A DNA stretch of 8,736 bases from Flavobacteriales bacterium UBA958 (GCA_002293045.1 DBCM01000118.1:1-8736); one strand, 5' to 3'; shown: positions 1 to 7,289, counted from the stretch's first letter. Notes: generated from the sequence alone by a model not told the origin. Made by a program: numbers and translations.

Positions 1-367
1 CTCCGTTTTTGGGTTTGTTGGGATAATTCACAATAAGGCCTTTGGTTAAAAGATCCAAAGAACCTAATTCGATGACAGTACCTTTCGGTAATTTAATGTC
101 TGACTCACTCACGCTGAATTTAATTTTCACTCGGCGATTTTCTGGATTCGTAGGAACGTTTTCGATGTCTAAGATTTTGCCAATGATTACCCCATTCAAG
201 GTTACATTTCCAGACACCATTACTTGGCCAGAATTAGGGAAATATGAATAGAAGGTGTTGTCCCCACCGAGCAGGCTATATCCCTTTAAAAAATTAATAC
301 CAAGCACCAATAACACGATGGCACCAACCGCAATAAACCCTGCTTTTATTTCTTTGGAAAGTTTCAA
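1..367 (-). CDS. MCE/MlaD family lipid-transport protein, N-terminal part (cut by window edge)
   Basis: The visible 122 residues begin with a short basic stretch (MKLSKEIKAG), then one membrane helix at about residues 11-28, then an MCE domain at about 37-116. That domain has the family pattern of a PNSGQV turn, LNGVIIGKI, and LPKGTVIEL followed by a small loop. Proteins of this family are single-pass, periplasm-facing lipid carriers that work with an MlaEF-type ABC transporter in moving phospholipids between membranes; that role comes from family knowledge. The start is inferred to be TTG at 367, because an in-frame stop lies only six codons upstream and no ATG comes between. The amino-terminal sequence also begins exactly where Bacteroidota homologues do. 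The start lies 4 bases after the amidase stop, so the two are probably co-transcribed. The C-terminal part is outside the window. I am sure of the family but not of the lipid substrate. Confidence 0.88.
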   Translation of the reverse strand, partial: MKLSKEIKAGFIAVGAIVLLVLGINFLKGYSLLGGDNTFYSYFPNSGQVMVSGNVTLNGVIIGKILDIENVPTNPENRRVKIKFSVSESDIKLPKGTVIELGSLDLLTKGLIVNYPNKPKNG

Positions 368-371
368 CTTT

Positions 372-1547
372 TTATTTTTCTGCTAATTTAATGGCTTTTT
401 CGATACTGATGCGCTCTCCGTTAGAGAAAGCGATAACAAATGCACTAGAAAAACCTTTTTCTTGCATTGCTGTTTTGTGTTTCTTCGCCCCTTCAAGGTC
501 TTTGATAAACATGCCCGTGTAATATTTATACAGATTATCTTGGGTGTATTCTTTGACGGCAACGCCCTTGAATTTAGGGGCATCTAAGGATAATTTTTCT
601 GCAGAGGAAACAATTTGAACCGCAAAAAACACCTCAGATGAACCTATTGAAACAGCAGATGCAGAGTCTACCACCGTGGAACTAGTTGGTTTGGTTTCTG
701 GCTTCTCTGGCGTCACCACATGGTCTTCCGTAAGCGTTTTTCCTTCGTACGTATTTTTATATTTGACAAATGCTTTAAGCATGGCGTTCGACATTTTTTC
801 TTGCCCGGCAGCATTTCCGATAAACGCCTCTTCATTGGGATTAGTAAGAAATCCCGTTTCAATAAGTACGCTTGGCATCGCAGTTTTATACAACACTAAA
901 AAACCTGCTTGTTTAACTCCTCGATCATATCGGCCGATGCTTTTAAATTCTGATTGTAAAAAACCAGCGAACTTAATCGCATTATTGAGGTTCACGTTTT
1001 GCTGCAATTGAATTGCAATCATGGCGTCTGGGGTTAAATCGAAGGCCTTATATTTCGCGCCTTTATCCTCTTCCAATGAAATGATGGAGTTTTCTCGTTC
1101 CATAACTTTTTGTTGAGATTCGGTTCTATGCAAACCAAGCACATAGGTTTCCGTACCATAGGCTGCGGAGGAACCAGCGTTTGCATGAATGCAGATGAAC
1201 AGGTCTGCATTGGCTTTATTTGCAATATTCGCGCGCTCAATTAATTCCACAAAAACATCCGTTTCACGGGTATATTTCACAGTAATGGTCGGGTATTTCT
1301 CTTTGATTAATTTTCCGAGCGTTAGCGCCATGGACAAACACACATCTTTTTCATGGGCATATCCACCATGGCAACCGGGATCTTTACCCCCATGACCGGC
1401 ATCTATAACCACTGTTTTTATTTTAGGGGATTCAACACCTTTCTGTGCAAAAAAAGTGGTCGAAACAAAAAGGTTGCACAAGATATATGCAACAAACGCG
1501 TTCCTCAGAATCAGCGCTTTTTTTGGTAGTTTTGCAATACGTTCCAT
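372..1547 (-). CDS. N-acetylmuramoyl-L-alanine amidase (Amidase_3) with C-terminal SPOR-like domain
   Basis: This is a secreted zinc enzyme that cleaves the amide bond between N-acetylmuramic acid and L-alanine in peptidoglycan. Counting from the ATG at 1547 (391 residues), it has a signal peptide at about 1-34 ending FFA-Q, then the Amidase_3 domain at about 43-265. That domain shows VIDAGHGGKDPG (zinc-ligand His52), HEKD (Glu66), TRETD, CIHANA (His121) and LIETGFLTN with catalytic Glu230. A Thr/Pro/Glu-rich linker follows. The last 85 or so residues (FFAVQIVSS, then YKYYTGMF and GFSSAFVIAF) look like the divergent SPOR repeat that Bacteroidota attach to such amidases, which would place the enzyme on denuded septal glycan. 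An in-frame TTG at 1571 would add eight residues, but the ATG gives the better signal peptide. This ATG overlaps the lptD ATG on the other strand. The MCE gene follows 4 bases after the stop. Confidence 0.95.
   Translation of the reverse strand: MERIAKLPKKALILRNAFVAYILCNLFVSTTFFAQKGVESPKIKTVVIDAGHGGKDPGCHGGYAHEKDVCLSMALTLGKLIKEKYPTITVKYTRETDVFVELIERANIANKANADLFICIHANAGSSAAYGTETYVLGLHRTESQQKVMERENSIISLEEDKGAKYKAFDLTPDAMIAIQLQQNVNLNNAIKFAGFLQSEFKSIGRYDRGVKQAGFLVLYKTAMPSVLIETGFLTNPNEEAFIGNAAGQEKMSNAMLKAFVKYKNTYEGKTLTEDHVVTPEKPETKPTSSTVVDSASAVSIGSSEVFFAVQIVSSAEKLSLDAPKFKGVAVKEYTQDNLYKYYTGMFIKDLEGAKKHKTAMQEKGFSSAFVIAFSNGERISIEKAIKLAEK
1527..1534 (+). promoter_or_regulatory. Candidate -7 promoter element for lptD
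   Basis: TAGTTTTG followed by C is an exact match to TAnnTTTG, the -7 element described for Bacteroidota sigma factors. It ends 11 bases before the lptD ATG and lies inside codons 5-7 of the opposing amidase gene. If used, transcription would begin only a few bases before the ATG, giving a nearly leaderless mRNA. I see no clear -33 TTG at the usual distance, so this rests on the -7 match and its position. Confidence 0.45.
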
Positions 1548-4104
1548 GATAGATTTCAAATTTACGTTCAAGATTCAAGCGAAAGTTGTGCCACCTTGGC
1601 TACTTTTCTTCGTTGGAATGTTAATAATGTGTTTTTCATTAAACGCACAACCTACCATTTCGGATACAATCTACCAAGATGATACGCAGGTTGATGAAAT
1701 TATAAAATACGGTGCTCGAGATTCTTCCTACTTTGATGTGGCCTCTAAAAAAGCGTATTTATATGGCGGAGCATACGTTGAGACGCTTACCAGTAAACTC
1801 ACCGCGGGTGCGATAACCATCGATTTTGACCAGAACGAGGTTGAAGCGAGTTATATTCTAAACGCCGACAGCACGGAGATAGAGTATCCGGTGTTCGTTG
1901 AATCCGGAGAAACCATGACCTGTAAGCGCATGCGGATGAATACTGAAACGCAAAAGATCTACATTGAAGCGCTCCAAGTTAAACAGGATGAATTGTTTTT
2001 TAACATGGGTGAGGCGAAGCGCTATCCTTCAGATCAAATACATTTAAAGAAAGGAGTACTTACGACCTGTGATCAAGAGGAACCTCATTACCATTTTTTA
2101 TTGACTAAAGGGGTGGTTGTGCCCGATAAACGCATCGTAGCGGGTCCGATGAACCTGTGGATTAGCGGAATTCCTACCCCCATCGGCCTACCCTTTGCTT
2201 TTATTCCACAGCAGAAGGAGCGTACCAAAGGTCTCCTATTCCCGGAGTTTATCCCGAGTTCAAGTTATGGATTTGGAATTCAAAATTTAGGGTATTTTAT
2301 TCCGATTAACGAACATCTGCAAACAAGCGTATACGCCAATTTATATAGTCGGGGAAGTTGGGGGATTCGAAATGAATTGGAATATGCCAAACGCTATGGG
2401 TTCACAGGCCGAATTGGTCTTGGTTATCAGCAATTCAACAACGGATTTCCTAGCTACAGCAAGAACAACAAACTTACCGTCACGTGGTCTCACAACAAGC
2501 AACAAAAATCAAATCCTTTTTGGAATTTCACCTCAAACGTAAATTTTATCTCCGATAATACCTCTAAAAATAACCCTGACCCAATAAATCCGGAATATTT
2601 CAACAACTCCTTTAATTCGGACATCAACCTAACGCGCTTTTTCCCAGGAAAACCTTTAACTATGGGGGCTAAAATCTCCATGCGTCAGAACTCTTTAGCA
2701 CAGAACATGGCCTTAGTTGCTCCGGTAATGAATATAAACATGACCCGAATTTTTCCATTTAAGCAGCTGATTCCGCTTCCCACCTCAGAATTCGGGAGAG
2801 CCATTCAACGCATTGGATTAACCTACAATTTTGAAACTCAGAACAAAAGCACCTTCGCAGATTCACTGATTAGTCCTTTAGATTTTACTGGAATCGGGCA
2901 AACATTTTTTAATGGTGTTAACCAAGGAATTGGGCTCCAAACGACCTTTGGTTTATTTAAAAATGCGGTGAAAATAAACCCCACATTGAATTATGGGAAC
3001 AAAATAAATTTCCAGCAAATTGAAAAAAAGTACGATGTGCTATCCAACAATACGCTAACGGATACCCTTAGAAAAGCCGCAATGGGGAACGAGTTTAATT
3101 TCAGCGTCAATGCAACCACAGTTATTTATAGCTATTATAAAGTGATCGGTAAAAACAAGCCCATCATACGGCACTTAATGACTCCTTCCATCGGGTATCG
3201 GTATGTGCCTAAACTAAATGAAATCGTTACTGCCAACGTGGGACCGAACCTCAGTGCCATCACCTATTCTCCCTTTGAACGAAGCATATATGCATTCGGG
3301 AATACCAAAGCTTCGTCCTTTTTAAATTTCGGGATTAACAACAGCGTTGAATTAAAAATGAAATCTGAAAAAGACACCCTAAGCGGATACCGTAAAACAA
3401 GGCTCATTGATCAGTTCTCAATCAATGGGAATGTAGACTTTCTAAAAGACTCCATGAACCTATCAGACTTATCGTTAAACCTGCGCATAAGCCCCTTTAA
3501 ATGGCTGAATTTTGTGGCCAATGGGACTTACAGTTTGTACGGATGGAATGACAGCTCCGGCAAAGCAATTCAATCCTTTGCTTGGGAAAGCGGTCAAGGG
3601 ATAGGACGATTATTAAATGCAGGATTAAATACCACGCTTACCCTTACCTCGAAAAAAAGCAGGGAAATCATAGAACAGAAGAAGGAAGAAATAAGCCAGC
3701 AGTGGAATGCGGACTACACCTACTTTGCCTTACACCCTGAACAAGCCATATACTTTGACATCCCTTGGAAAATGAATGTGGCTCATGTATTTAGCATTGT
3801 GAACAATACGAACAAAACAGCAACGAATACAGCTACATGGTCAACGGTTCAAACCCTTTCACTGAATGGTGACATCAGCTTTACTAAGCGTTGGAATGTA
3901 TCTACGAATATCAATTTGGATACAAAAACACGTCAAATAACCAATATGAATTTAGCCCTAAACCGAAACATGCATTGTTGGGCCTTAAGTTTCTTTTGGA
4001 CACCGATTGGGGGGAATCAAAGCTTTCTGTTGAGTATTCGCAATACCTCCTCCTTGTTCCGCGATGCTAAAATCGATGTGCGCAGACCCCCTGCTTTCTT
4101 TTAA
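1546..4104 (+). CDS. lptD: LPS-assembly outer-membrane protein LptD (OstA family)
   Basis: LptD is the outer-membrane beta-barrel that receives lipopolysaccharide from the periplasmic Lpt bridge and inserts it into the outer leaflet. From the ATG at 1546 the product is 852 residues. The signal peptide is about residues 1-34 (hydrophobic WLLFFVGMLIMCF, cleavage after SLNA). An OstA/LptA-like beta-jellyroll at about 50-165 contains YLYGGAYVET and LTAGAITIDF. The conserved junction at about 174-222 reads TTCDQEEPHYHF, then GPMNLWISGIPTPIGLPFAFIP. A long barrel rich in alternating aromatic strands ends at a terminal PPAFF, the aromatic end expected for an outer-membrane barrel. The mature protein has only three cysteines, at 126, 175 and about 811. 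An in-frame ATG at 1456 would add 30 residues antisense to the amidase signal peptide and would bury the signal sequence, so I reject it. The gene ends directly against the stop of the lipoprotein gene. Confidence 0.93.
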   Translation: MIDFKFTFKIQAKVVPPWLLFFVGMLIMCFSLNAQPTISDTIYQDDTQVDEIIKYGARDSSYFDVASKKAYLYGGAYVETLTSKLTAGAITIDFDQNEVEASYILNADSTEIEYPVFVESGETMTCKRMRMNTETQKIYIEALQVKQDELFFNMGEAKRYPSDQIHLKKGVLTTCDQEEPHYHFLLTKGVVVPDKRIVAGPMNLWISGIPTPIGLPFAFIPQQKERTKGLLFPEFIPSSSYGFGIQNLGYFIPINEHLQTSVYANLYSRGSWGIRNELEYAKRYGFTGRIGLGYQQFNNGFPSYSKNNKLTVTWSHNKQQKSNPFWNFTSNVNFISDNTSKNNPDPINPEYFNNSFNSDINLTRFFPGKPLTMGAKISMRQNSLAQNMALVAPVMNINMTRIFPFKQLIPLPTSEFGRAIQRIGLTYNFETQNKSTFADSLISPLDFTGIGQTFFNGVNQGIGLQTTFGLFKNAVKINPTLNYGNKINFQQIEKKYDVLSNNTLTDTLRKAAMGNEFNFSVNATTVIYSYYKVIGKNKPIIRHLMTPSIGYRYVPKLNEIVTANVGPNLSAITYSPFERSIYAFGNTKASSFLNFGINNSVELKMKSEKDTLSGYRKTRLIDQFSINGNVDFLKDSMNLSDLSLNLRISPFKWLNFVANGTYSLYGWNDSSGKAIQSFAWESGQGIGRLLNAGLNTTLTLTSKKSREIIEQKKEEISQQWNADYTYFALHPEQAIYFDIPWKMNVAHVFSIVNNTNKTATNTATWSTVQTLSLNGDISFTKRWNVSTNINLDTKTRQITNMNLALNRNMHCWALSFFWTPIGGNQSFLLSIRNTSSLFRDAKIDVRRPPAFF
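1557..1564 (-). promoter_or_regulatory. Candidate -7 promoter element for the amidase-MCE operon
   Basis: On the minus strand this reads TAAATTTG, an exact match to TAnnTTTG. It ends 9 bases before the amidase ATG at 1547 and lies within lptD codons 4-7. About 17-20 bases further upstream is an ACTTTC stretch that resembles the -33 TTTG with one mismatch. The predicted leader would be only a few bases long. It mirrors the lptD element at 1527-1534. Confidence 0.45.
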
Positions 4105-5028
4105 CTATTCGCCGTTATTGTACAGTAAAATTTTTGGTCCTACCACCATTCGAATGGTTGTTACCCTTCGATTTGGATTATTCTTTTGTTGGTTGTCGCT
4201 GACGCTTGGAGGAAGCATTTCACCCTTTCCTTCATAGGAAATCCTGAAGTTCAATTTCCATTTAACATCTAATGACTTGAGTTGTTTTTCAAATTCTGCA
4301 GCCACTGCTTTAGCACGAGCTTCAGACAATGCCTGATTTCGCTCTGTGCGTGTTTTTTCATCGCCAACTCCTTGCTTATCTGAATATCCAGAAATGATTA
4401 GAATCGTTGAATAATCTTCATCTGAAAAAACATTCTCGTCGCGATTGTCTAAATAATTTCGCCACCCTTGTATGTCTGCTTTGATGCTATCCAACATTCC
4501 CGCAATGAGCTTTTTACCGTCTTCACTAATTATTGCACTTCCGGTGTCAAAACCTATGTCCGCCGCAATATTTTTAAGCTCTTTATTGGCCGCAATTAAA
4601 TCTCCCAGGGGCACCACGTATTTATATAACAAATCATTTAATTCAGTTGCTAAGCGCAGTGATTTCTCATGACCTTCCGGTGTATACGGATCTGTTTCAT
4701 TGAGGGATTTAATGATTTCCTCGGTGCGTGCCATCAAGCGCGTGAGTTGATCATCAATTTCTTTGATTCGTTCGGTAGAATCAATGGAATAAAACATTTT
4801 TTGTTGCTCTTTTAACACGCGTAAGGCTTGCTCCGATTTTTCAATTTCTACCGCTAAGCTTTTCTCTCGCTCCGCTTGTTTCCGATTAAATGCATTAACT
4901 TCCGTATCTCCTTGCTGTCCGTGAAACACAGTGGTTTTATACTTTGGTTTTACCAAAACGCCGCTGTCTTTACATGAATAAAGAAGCACCAAAAAACTAA
5001 TTAGGGGCAGTAGATAGAATCGTTTCAT
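4105..5028 (-). CDS. OmpA-like domain lipoprotein with coiled-coil stalk
   Basis: The protein is 307 residues. It opens with a lipoprotein signal peptide (MKRFYLLPLI, then VLLYSC with the lipidated Cys19). A charged Glu/Lys/Gln-rich coiled-coil stretch at about 46-110 follows, and an OmpA-like peptidoglycan-binding domain at about 157-295. That domain shows IGFDTGSAIISEDGK, GYSD (Asp217 in place of the usual GHTD Asp), NQALSEARAKAV (Arg238) and a closing NRRV motif at 286-289. The Asp and Arg are the residues that normally grip diaminopimelate in peptidoglycan. The likely role is a membrane-anchored protein that tethers the outer membrane to the cell wall. About 20 residues rich in Asp, Asn and Glu (about 188-206) are inserted before the GYSD strand. 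The gene starts 26 bases after the yihY-like gene with no obvious promoter in the gap, so it is probably the last gene of that operon. Confidence 0.88.
   Translation of the reverse strand: MKRFYLLPLISFLVLLYSCKDSGVLVKPKYKTTVFHGQQGDTEVNAFNRKQAEREKSLAVEIEKSEQALRVLKEQQKMFYSIDSTERIKEIDDQLTRLMARTEEIIKSLNETDPYTPEGHEKSLRLATELNDLLYKYVVPLGDLIAANKELKNIAADIGFDTGSAIISEDGKKLIAGMLDSIKADIQGWRNYLDNRDENVFSDEDYSTILIISGYSDKQGVGDEKTRTERNQALSEARAKAVAAEFEKQLKSLDVKWKLNFRISYEGKGEMLPPSVSDNQQKNNPNRRVTTIRMVVGPKILLYNNGE
4145..4158. repeat. Perfect 14-bp palindrome downstream of lptD stop
   Basis: ACCATTCGAATGGT is a perfect inverted repeat lying 40 bases after the lptD stop and inside the end of the lipoprotein gene, where it encodes part of TIRMV. 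After one mismatched pair, two more pairs extend it to 4142-4161. As RNA it could form a short hairpin at the 3' end of the lptD transcript. No T-run follows on either strand, so it is not a standard intrinsic terminator and may be chance. Confidence 0.35.
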
Positions 5029-5054
5029 TGTGTAGATTTTGAACTAATATACAA

Positions 5055-5927
5055 TTATTGTGGAACTTCATGATGTGCTTTTCCATACACATAGGTGAAT
5101 TTGGCGCCAAAAAAGATTACCTGCGCCGAATAAAAGACCCAAGCCATTAAAACAAACATAGAACCTACCACATCACCTTTTCCTAGAAAAAAATAATGCT
5201 GTAGGTAATATTTGATAATTACTTGGCTCATGAATAATAGCAGTGAAGTTAATAGGGCGCCTTTGAACGCCAAACTCCAACGCACCATGCCATCATGAAC
5301 GAATTTAAAAATAAATGCGATAATCAACAGATTCAAAAGAATCGAGAATAAATGATGGAATAGGATAACCCCCACAGACACGTTGCCAAAGGAAGATGAC
5401 AACCAGTTTTCAAGAACACTAAATGCAAAAATCTGAATGAAATAAGACAATAAAATAAGTAAAGCAAATACTGCTAAATACGCCAAAGAAAGGAACCTGA
5501 ATTTAAGAATATCCATAAGCACATTCAGCTTTTCTCGTTTTCGTTTTTGAATGTTAAAAAAATCGTTGATGCTGTATTTTAATGAAACCATAAATGCCGA
5601 ACATGAATAGAGCAGTGCGATTATCATCACCAAATTCAGGGAGAAAGATTTTGACTGGTTATTCAAATTCTTGAGGTAGGCCGTGAAAACGGAAATGTCC
5701 TCAATGCCAATATTCTTTTGAAAAATCTCTGTAACGGCATTGATGCACATGTCTTCACCGAAAATCTTACCAAAGCTAATCAGGGTGAGATATAAAAGCG
5801 GGATGAGCGCAAAGAGGGTGTAATAGGCCAATGCAGCGCCATGAAAAAAAGCCCCTTCTTCGAAGAATTCTGCCGTAGCGTTTTTTAAAACGTGAAGAAT
5901 TGATTTAGAAGATTTTTCAGACTCCAT
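5055..5927 (-). CDS. YihY/virulence factor BrkB family inner-membrane protein
   Basis: The 290-residue product is an integral membrane protein with six predicted helices at roughly 30-52, 96-118, 145-170, 184-208, 222-242 and 253-280. The family marks are the first-helix segment AALAYYTLFALIPLLYL and the closing segment MAWVFYSAQVIFFGAKFTYVYG, followed by a short His-containing tail. The length suits the family. YihY/BrkB proteins were once labelled ribonuclease BN; that was a misassignment, since the RNase is the unrelated ElaC-type enzyme. The actual function of the family is unsettled, with transport or envelope roles proposed. The start ATG overlaps the end of the ATPase gene by 11 bases, which suggests translational coupling. 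The lipoprotein gene follows after 26 bases. I am confident of the family and make no functional claim beyond it. Confidence 0.93.
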   Translation of the reverse strand: MESEKSSKSILHVLKNATAEFFEEGAFFHGAALAYYTLFALIPLLYLTLISFGKIFGEDMCINAVTEIFQKNIGIEDISVFTAYLKNLNNQSKSFSLNLVMIIALLYSCSAFMVSLKYSINDFFNIQKRKREKLNVLMDILKFRFLSLAYLAVFALLILLSYFIQIFAFSVLENWLSSSFGNVSVGVILFHHLFSILLNLLIIAFIFKFVHDGMVRWSLAFKGALLTSLLLFMSQVIIKYYLQHYFFLGKGDVVGSMFVLMAWVFYSAQVIFFGAKFTYVYGKAHHEVPQ

Positions 5928-6840
5928 TGGGAAGTAAGTTTAAGGTTCTGGGAAGTTTAGTCATGCTATGAAGAATTATAAGCTCCCTAGATTCGGTATA
6001 AAAATAATGAATAAAAATTGTTCCGTTAAACAAATAGCGATCACAAATCAATGGAATTCCTTCAGGATCCACACGAAAGTCATTGGGACGAAACCGATGG
6101 TTCGTTCCTTTCCAAGTGATCGAATTCACCTCGCCAAACCAGCGAGCCTCTTGCAAATTCGTTAAGTTGTAGTAGCGGTCAGTTGGATTAAAAAAAGCAG
6201 TGAGTTTTCCCTGTTTCAGGAAGGCCATTTTGGAGCAAATAGTCAGCATGTCTTGTGCATCGTGAGAAACCAACACTAAACAAAGCTGCTCTGTTTCCTT
6301 TAATTGAAGAAGTAAGTTAATCAATCTGAATTTAAGTACATGATCCAGGTGTGAGAAGGGTTCATCCAACAATAACCAAGAAGGCTTTATTGCAATCGCT
6401 CTTGCTATGGCCAACCGTTGTTGTTCGCCGCCGGAAAGCACCCTGGCTTTGGTGGCTTTCACATGCGATAAAGAAAAAAATTTTAGAAGGTGTTTTACCC
6501 GTCTTTCCCGGAGTTTTGGTTCCCAATTCAAAATTGCCTCTCGAATATTTTCTTCACATGTATGAAACAGATCCAACGCATAATCTTGCGCTACTAGGGC
6601 AATACCCGGATGACCTGGTATTAAACGCTGAGAGGCTTTGGGCAATAACCGATTTTGTAAGAGGACCTCTCCTTCAGACTGATCCCGTAGCCCGGCAAGG
6701 ATATTCAACAAGCTTGATTTGCCGGCACCGCTTCTTCCTGCTATGCCATAAATTTCACCAGGTACTAGGGTTGCATTGATGCGGTGTAAAATTGGATGCG
6801 TCGCATCAATCGAAAAACTAAGGTTCTTAATCTGGAGCAT
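5917..6840 (-). CDS. ABC transporter-type ATP-binding protein with TOBE-like C-terminal region
   Basis: Counting from the ATG at 6840 (307 residues), all nucleotide-binding motifs are intact: Walker A GRSGAGKSS at 35-43, Q-loop Gln85, signature LSGGEQQRLAIARA at 135-148, Walker B WLLLDEP at 155-161 with catalytic Glu160, D-loop SHLD, and switch His193 in VSHD. The ATPase therefore looks active. Residues about 225-307 form a separate C-terminal region containing EARWFGEVNS and FRPNDFRV. This resembles the TOBE-type regulatory tail of importer ATPases such as PotA or FbpC, though it is short and divergent. ATGs at 6855 and 6864 would add 5 or 8 residues, but 6840 begins directly at the usual first strand (MLQIKNLSF). 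The start overlaps the upstream gene by 14 bases and the end overlaps the yihY-like gene by 11. No permease or binding-protein gene is adjacent, so substrate and partner are unknown. Confidence 0.9.
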   Translation of the reverse strand: MLQIKNLSFSIDATHPILHRINATLVPGEIYGIAGRSGAGKSSLLNILAGLRDQSEGEVLLQNRLLPKASQRLIPGHPGIALVAQDYALDLFHTCEENIREAILNWEPKLRERRVKHLLKFFSLSHVKATKARVLSGGEQQRLAIARAIAIKPSWLLLDEPFSHLDHVLKFRLINLLLQLKETEQLCLVLVSHDAQDMLTICSKMAFLKQGKLTAFFNPTDRYYNLTNLQEARWFGEVNSITWKGTNHRFRPNDFRVDPEGIPLICDRYLFNGTIFIHYFYTESRELIILHSMTKLPRTLNLLPNGV

Positions 6841-7267
6841 GAGTAAGGAGTTCATTCGGTACATCGTGGTTTGCGATGTACACTCCAGGAATGGGATTTA
6901 TGAATGGCTCATTATCTTTAAGTTCTACACGTATGTGTTGCCGTTCAGCATCGTTCGTTTGTTTTATGCTGTTCAGTAATTGATTAGATATTGCAAATTG
7001 CACCTCTTTTCCAGCCAATAAGGTCAACTTGATTAAGGTCACCCTTCCTATTTCATATGAAAAATCAGTTCCAGAACCTAAGGTGCCTCTTAACGAATAA
7101 GCCCCATCTTCCGTAATGTTCACCGCAAGCACCTCTTGAACTTCCAATTCATCTTCCCAATGATAGCGGTGGTTGTCTGCCGTTTCCTCCCCAGCATGGT
7201 GCTTTTCTGCCAACTCCTGAGAAAACAAATCATTTAAGTGGGCGCAAGTGAAACTAAAGGTGAACAT
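6827..7267 (-). CDS. Hypothetical protein, 146 residues, His-rich near the N terminus
   Basis: I do not recognise this protein. It is a small, acidic, probably cytoplasmic protein without a convincing signal peptide or membrane helix. The first 40 residues carry Cys8, His10, His23, His24, His33 and His36 among many acidic residues (EKHHAGEETADNHRYHWEDE). The remainder alternates short hydrophobic strands with polar turns (VLAVNITEDGAYSLRG, then YEIGRVTLIKLTLLAGKEVQF), which suggests a mainly beta fold. It ends with IPGVYIANHDVP. Met1 is the only methionine, and an in-frame stop lies about ten codons upstream with no better start between, so the start is well fixed. It is likely real: it occupies the first position of a tightly packed operon, its end overlaps the ATPase start by 14 bases, and a promoter-sized gap lies upstream. 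A role linked to the ATPase is inferred from context only. Confidence 0.75.
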   Translation of the reverse strand: MFTFSFTCAHLNDLFSQELAEKHHAGEETADNHRYHWEDELEVQEVLAVNITEDGAYSLRGTLGSGTDFSYEIGRVTLIKLTLLAGKEVQFAISNQLLNSIKQTNDAERQHIRVELKDNEPFINPIPGVYIANHDVPNELLTHAPD

Positions 7268-7289
7268 TTGAAAAAAATTTAAGTACTCG

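Noticed and set aside
42..251. 69-codon plus-strand frame opposite the MCE gene
   Set aside because: The minus-strand frame encodes a clear MCE domain, so this is a shadow.
676..1011. 111-codon open frame antisense to the amidase gene
   Set aside because: It is a shadow of a well-supported coding region without its own features.
1456..1545. Upstream ATG extending lptD by 30 residues
   Set aside because: It would place a non-signal stretch in front of the signal peptide and lies wholly antisense to the amidase signal sequence.
1548..1571. TTG start extending the amidase by eight residues
   Set aside because: The ATG at 1547 is a stronger codon and gives a compact basic-hydrophobic signal peptide.
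5055..5927. Ribonuclease BN annotation for the YihY-like protein
   Set aside because: The family was historically misnamed. The protein has six membrane helices and no nuclease motifs.
6351..6779. 142-codon open frame antisense to the ATPase gene
   Set aside because: It mirrors the conserved ATPase motifs, has low-complexity hydrophobic content and no recognisable domain.
6841..6864. Earlier ATGs (6855, 6864) for the ATPase gene
   Set aside because: They add residues before the conserved first beta strand and have no better ribosome site. They cannot be ruled out.
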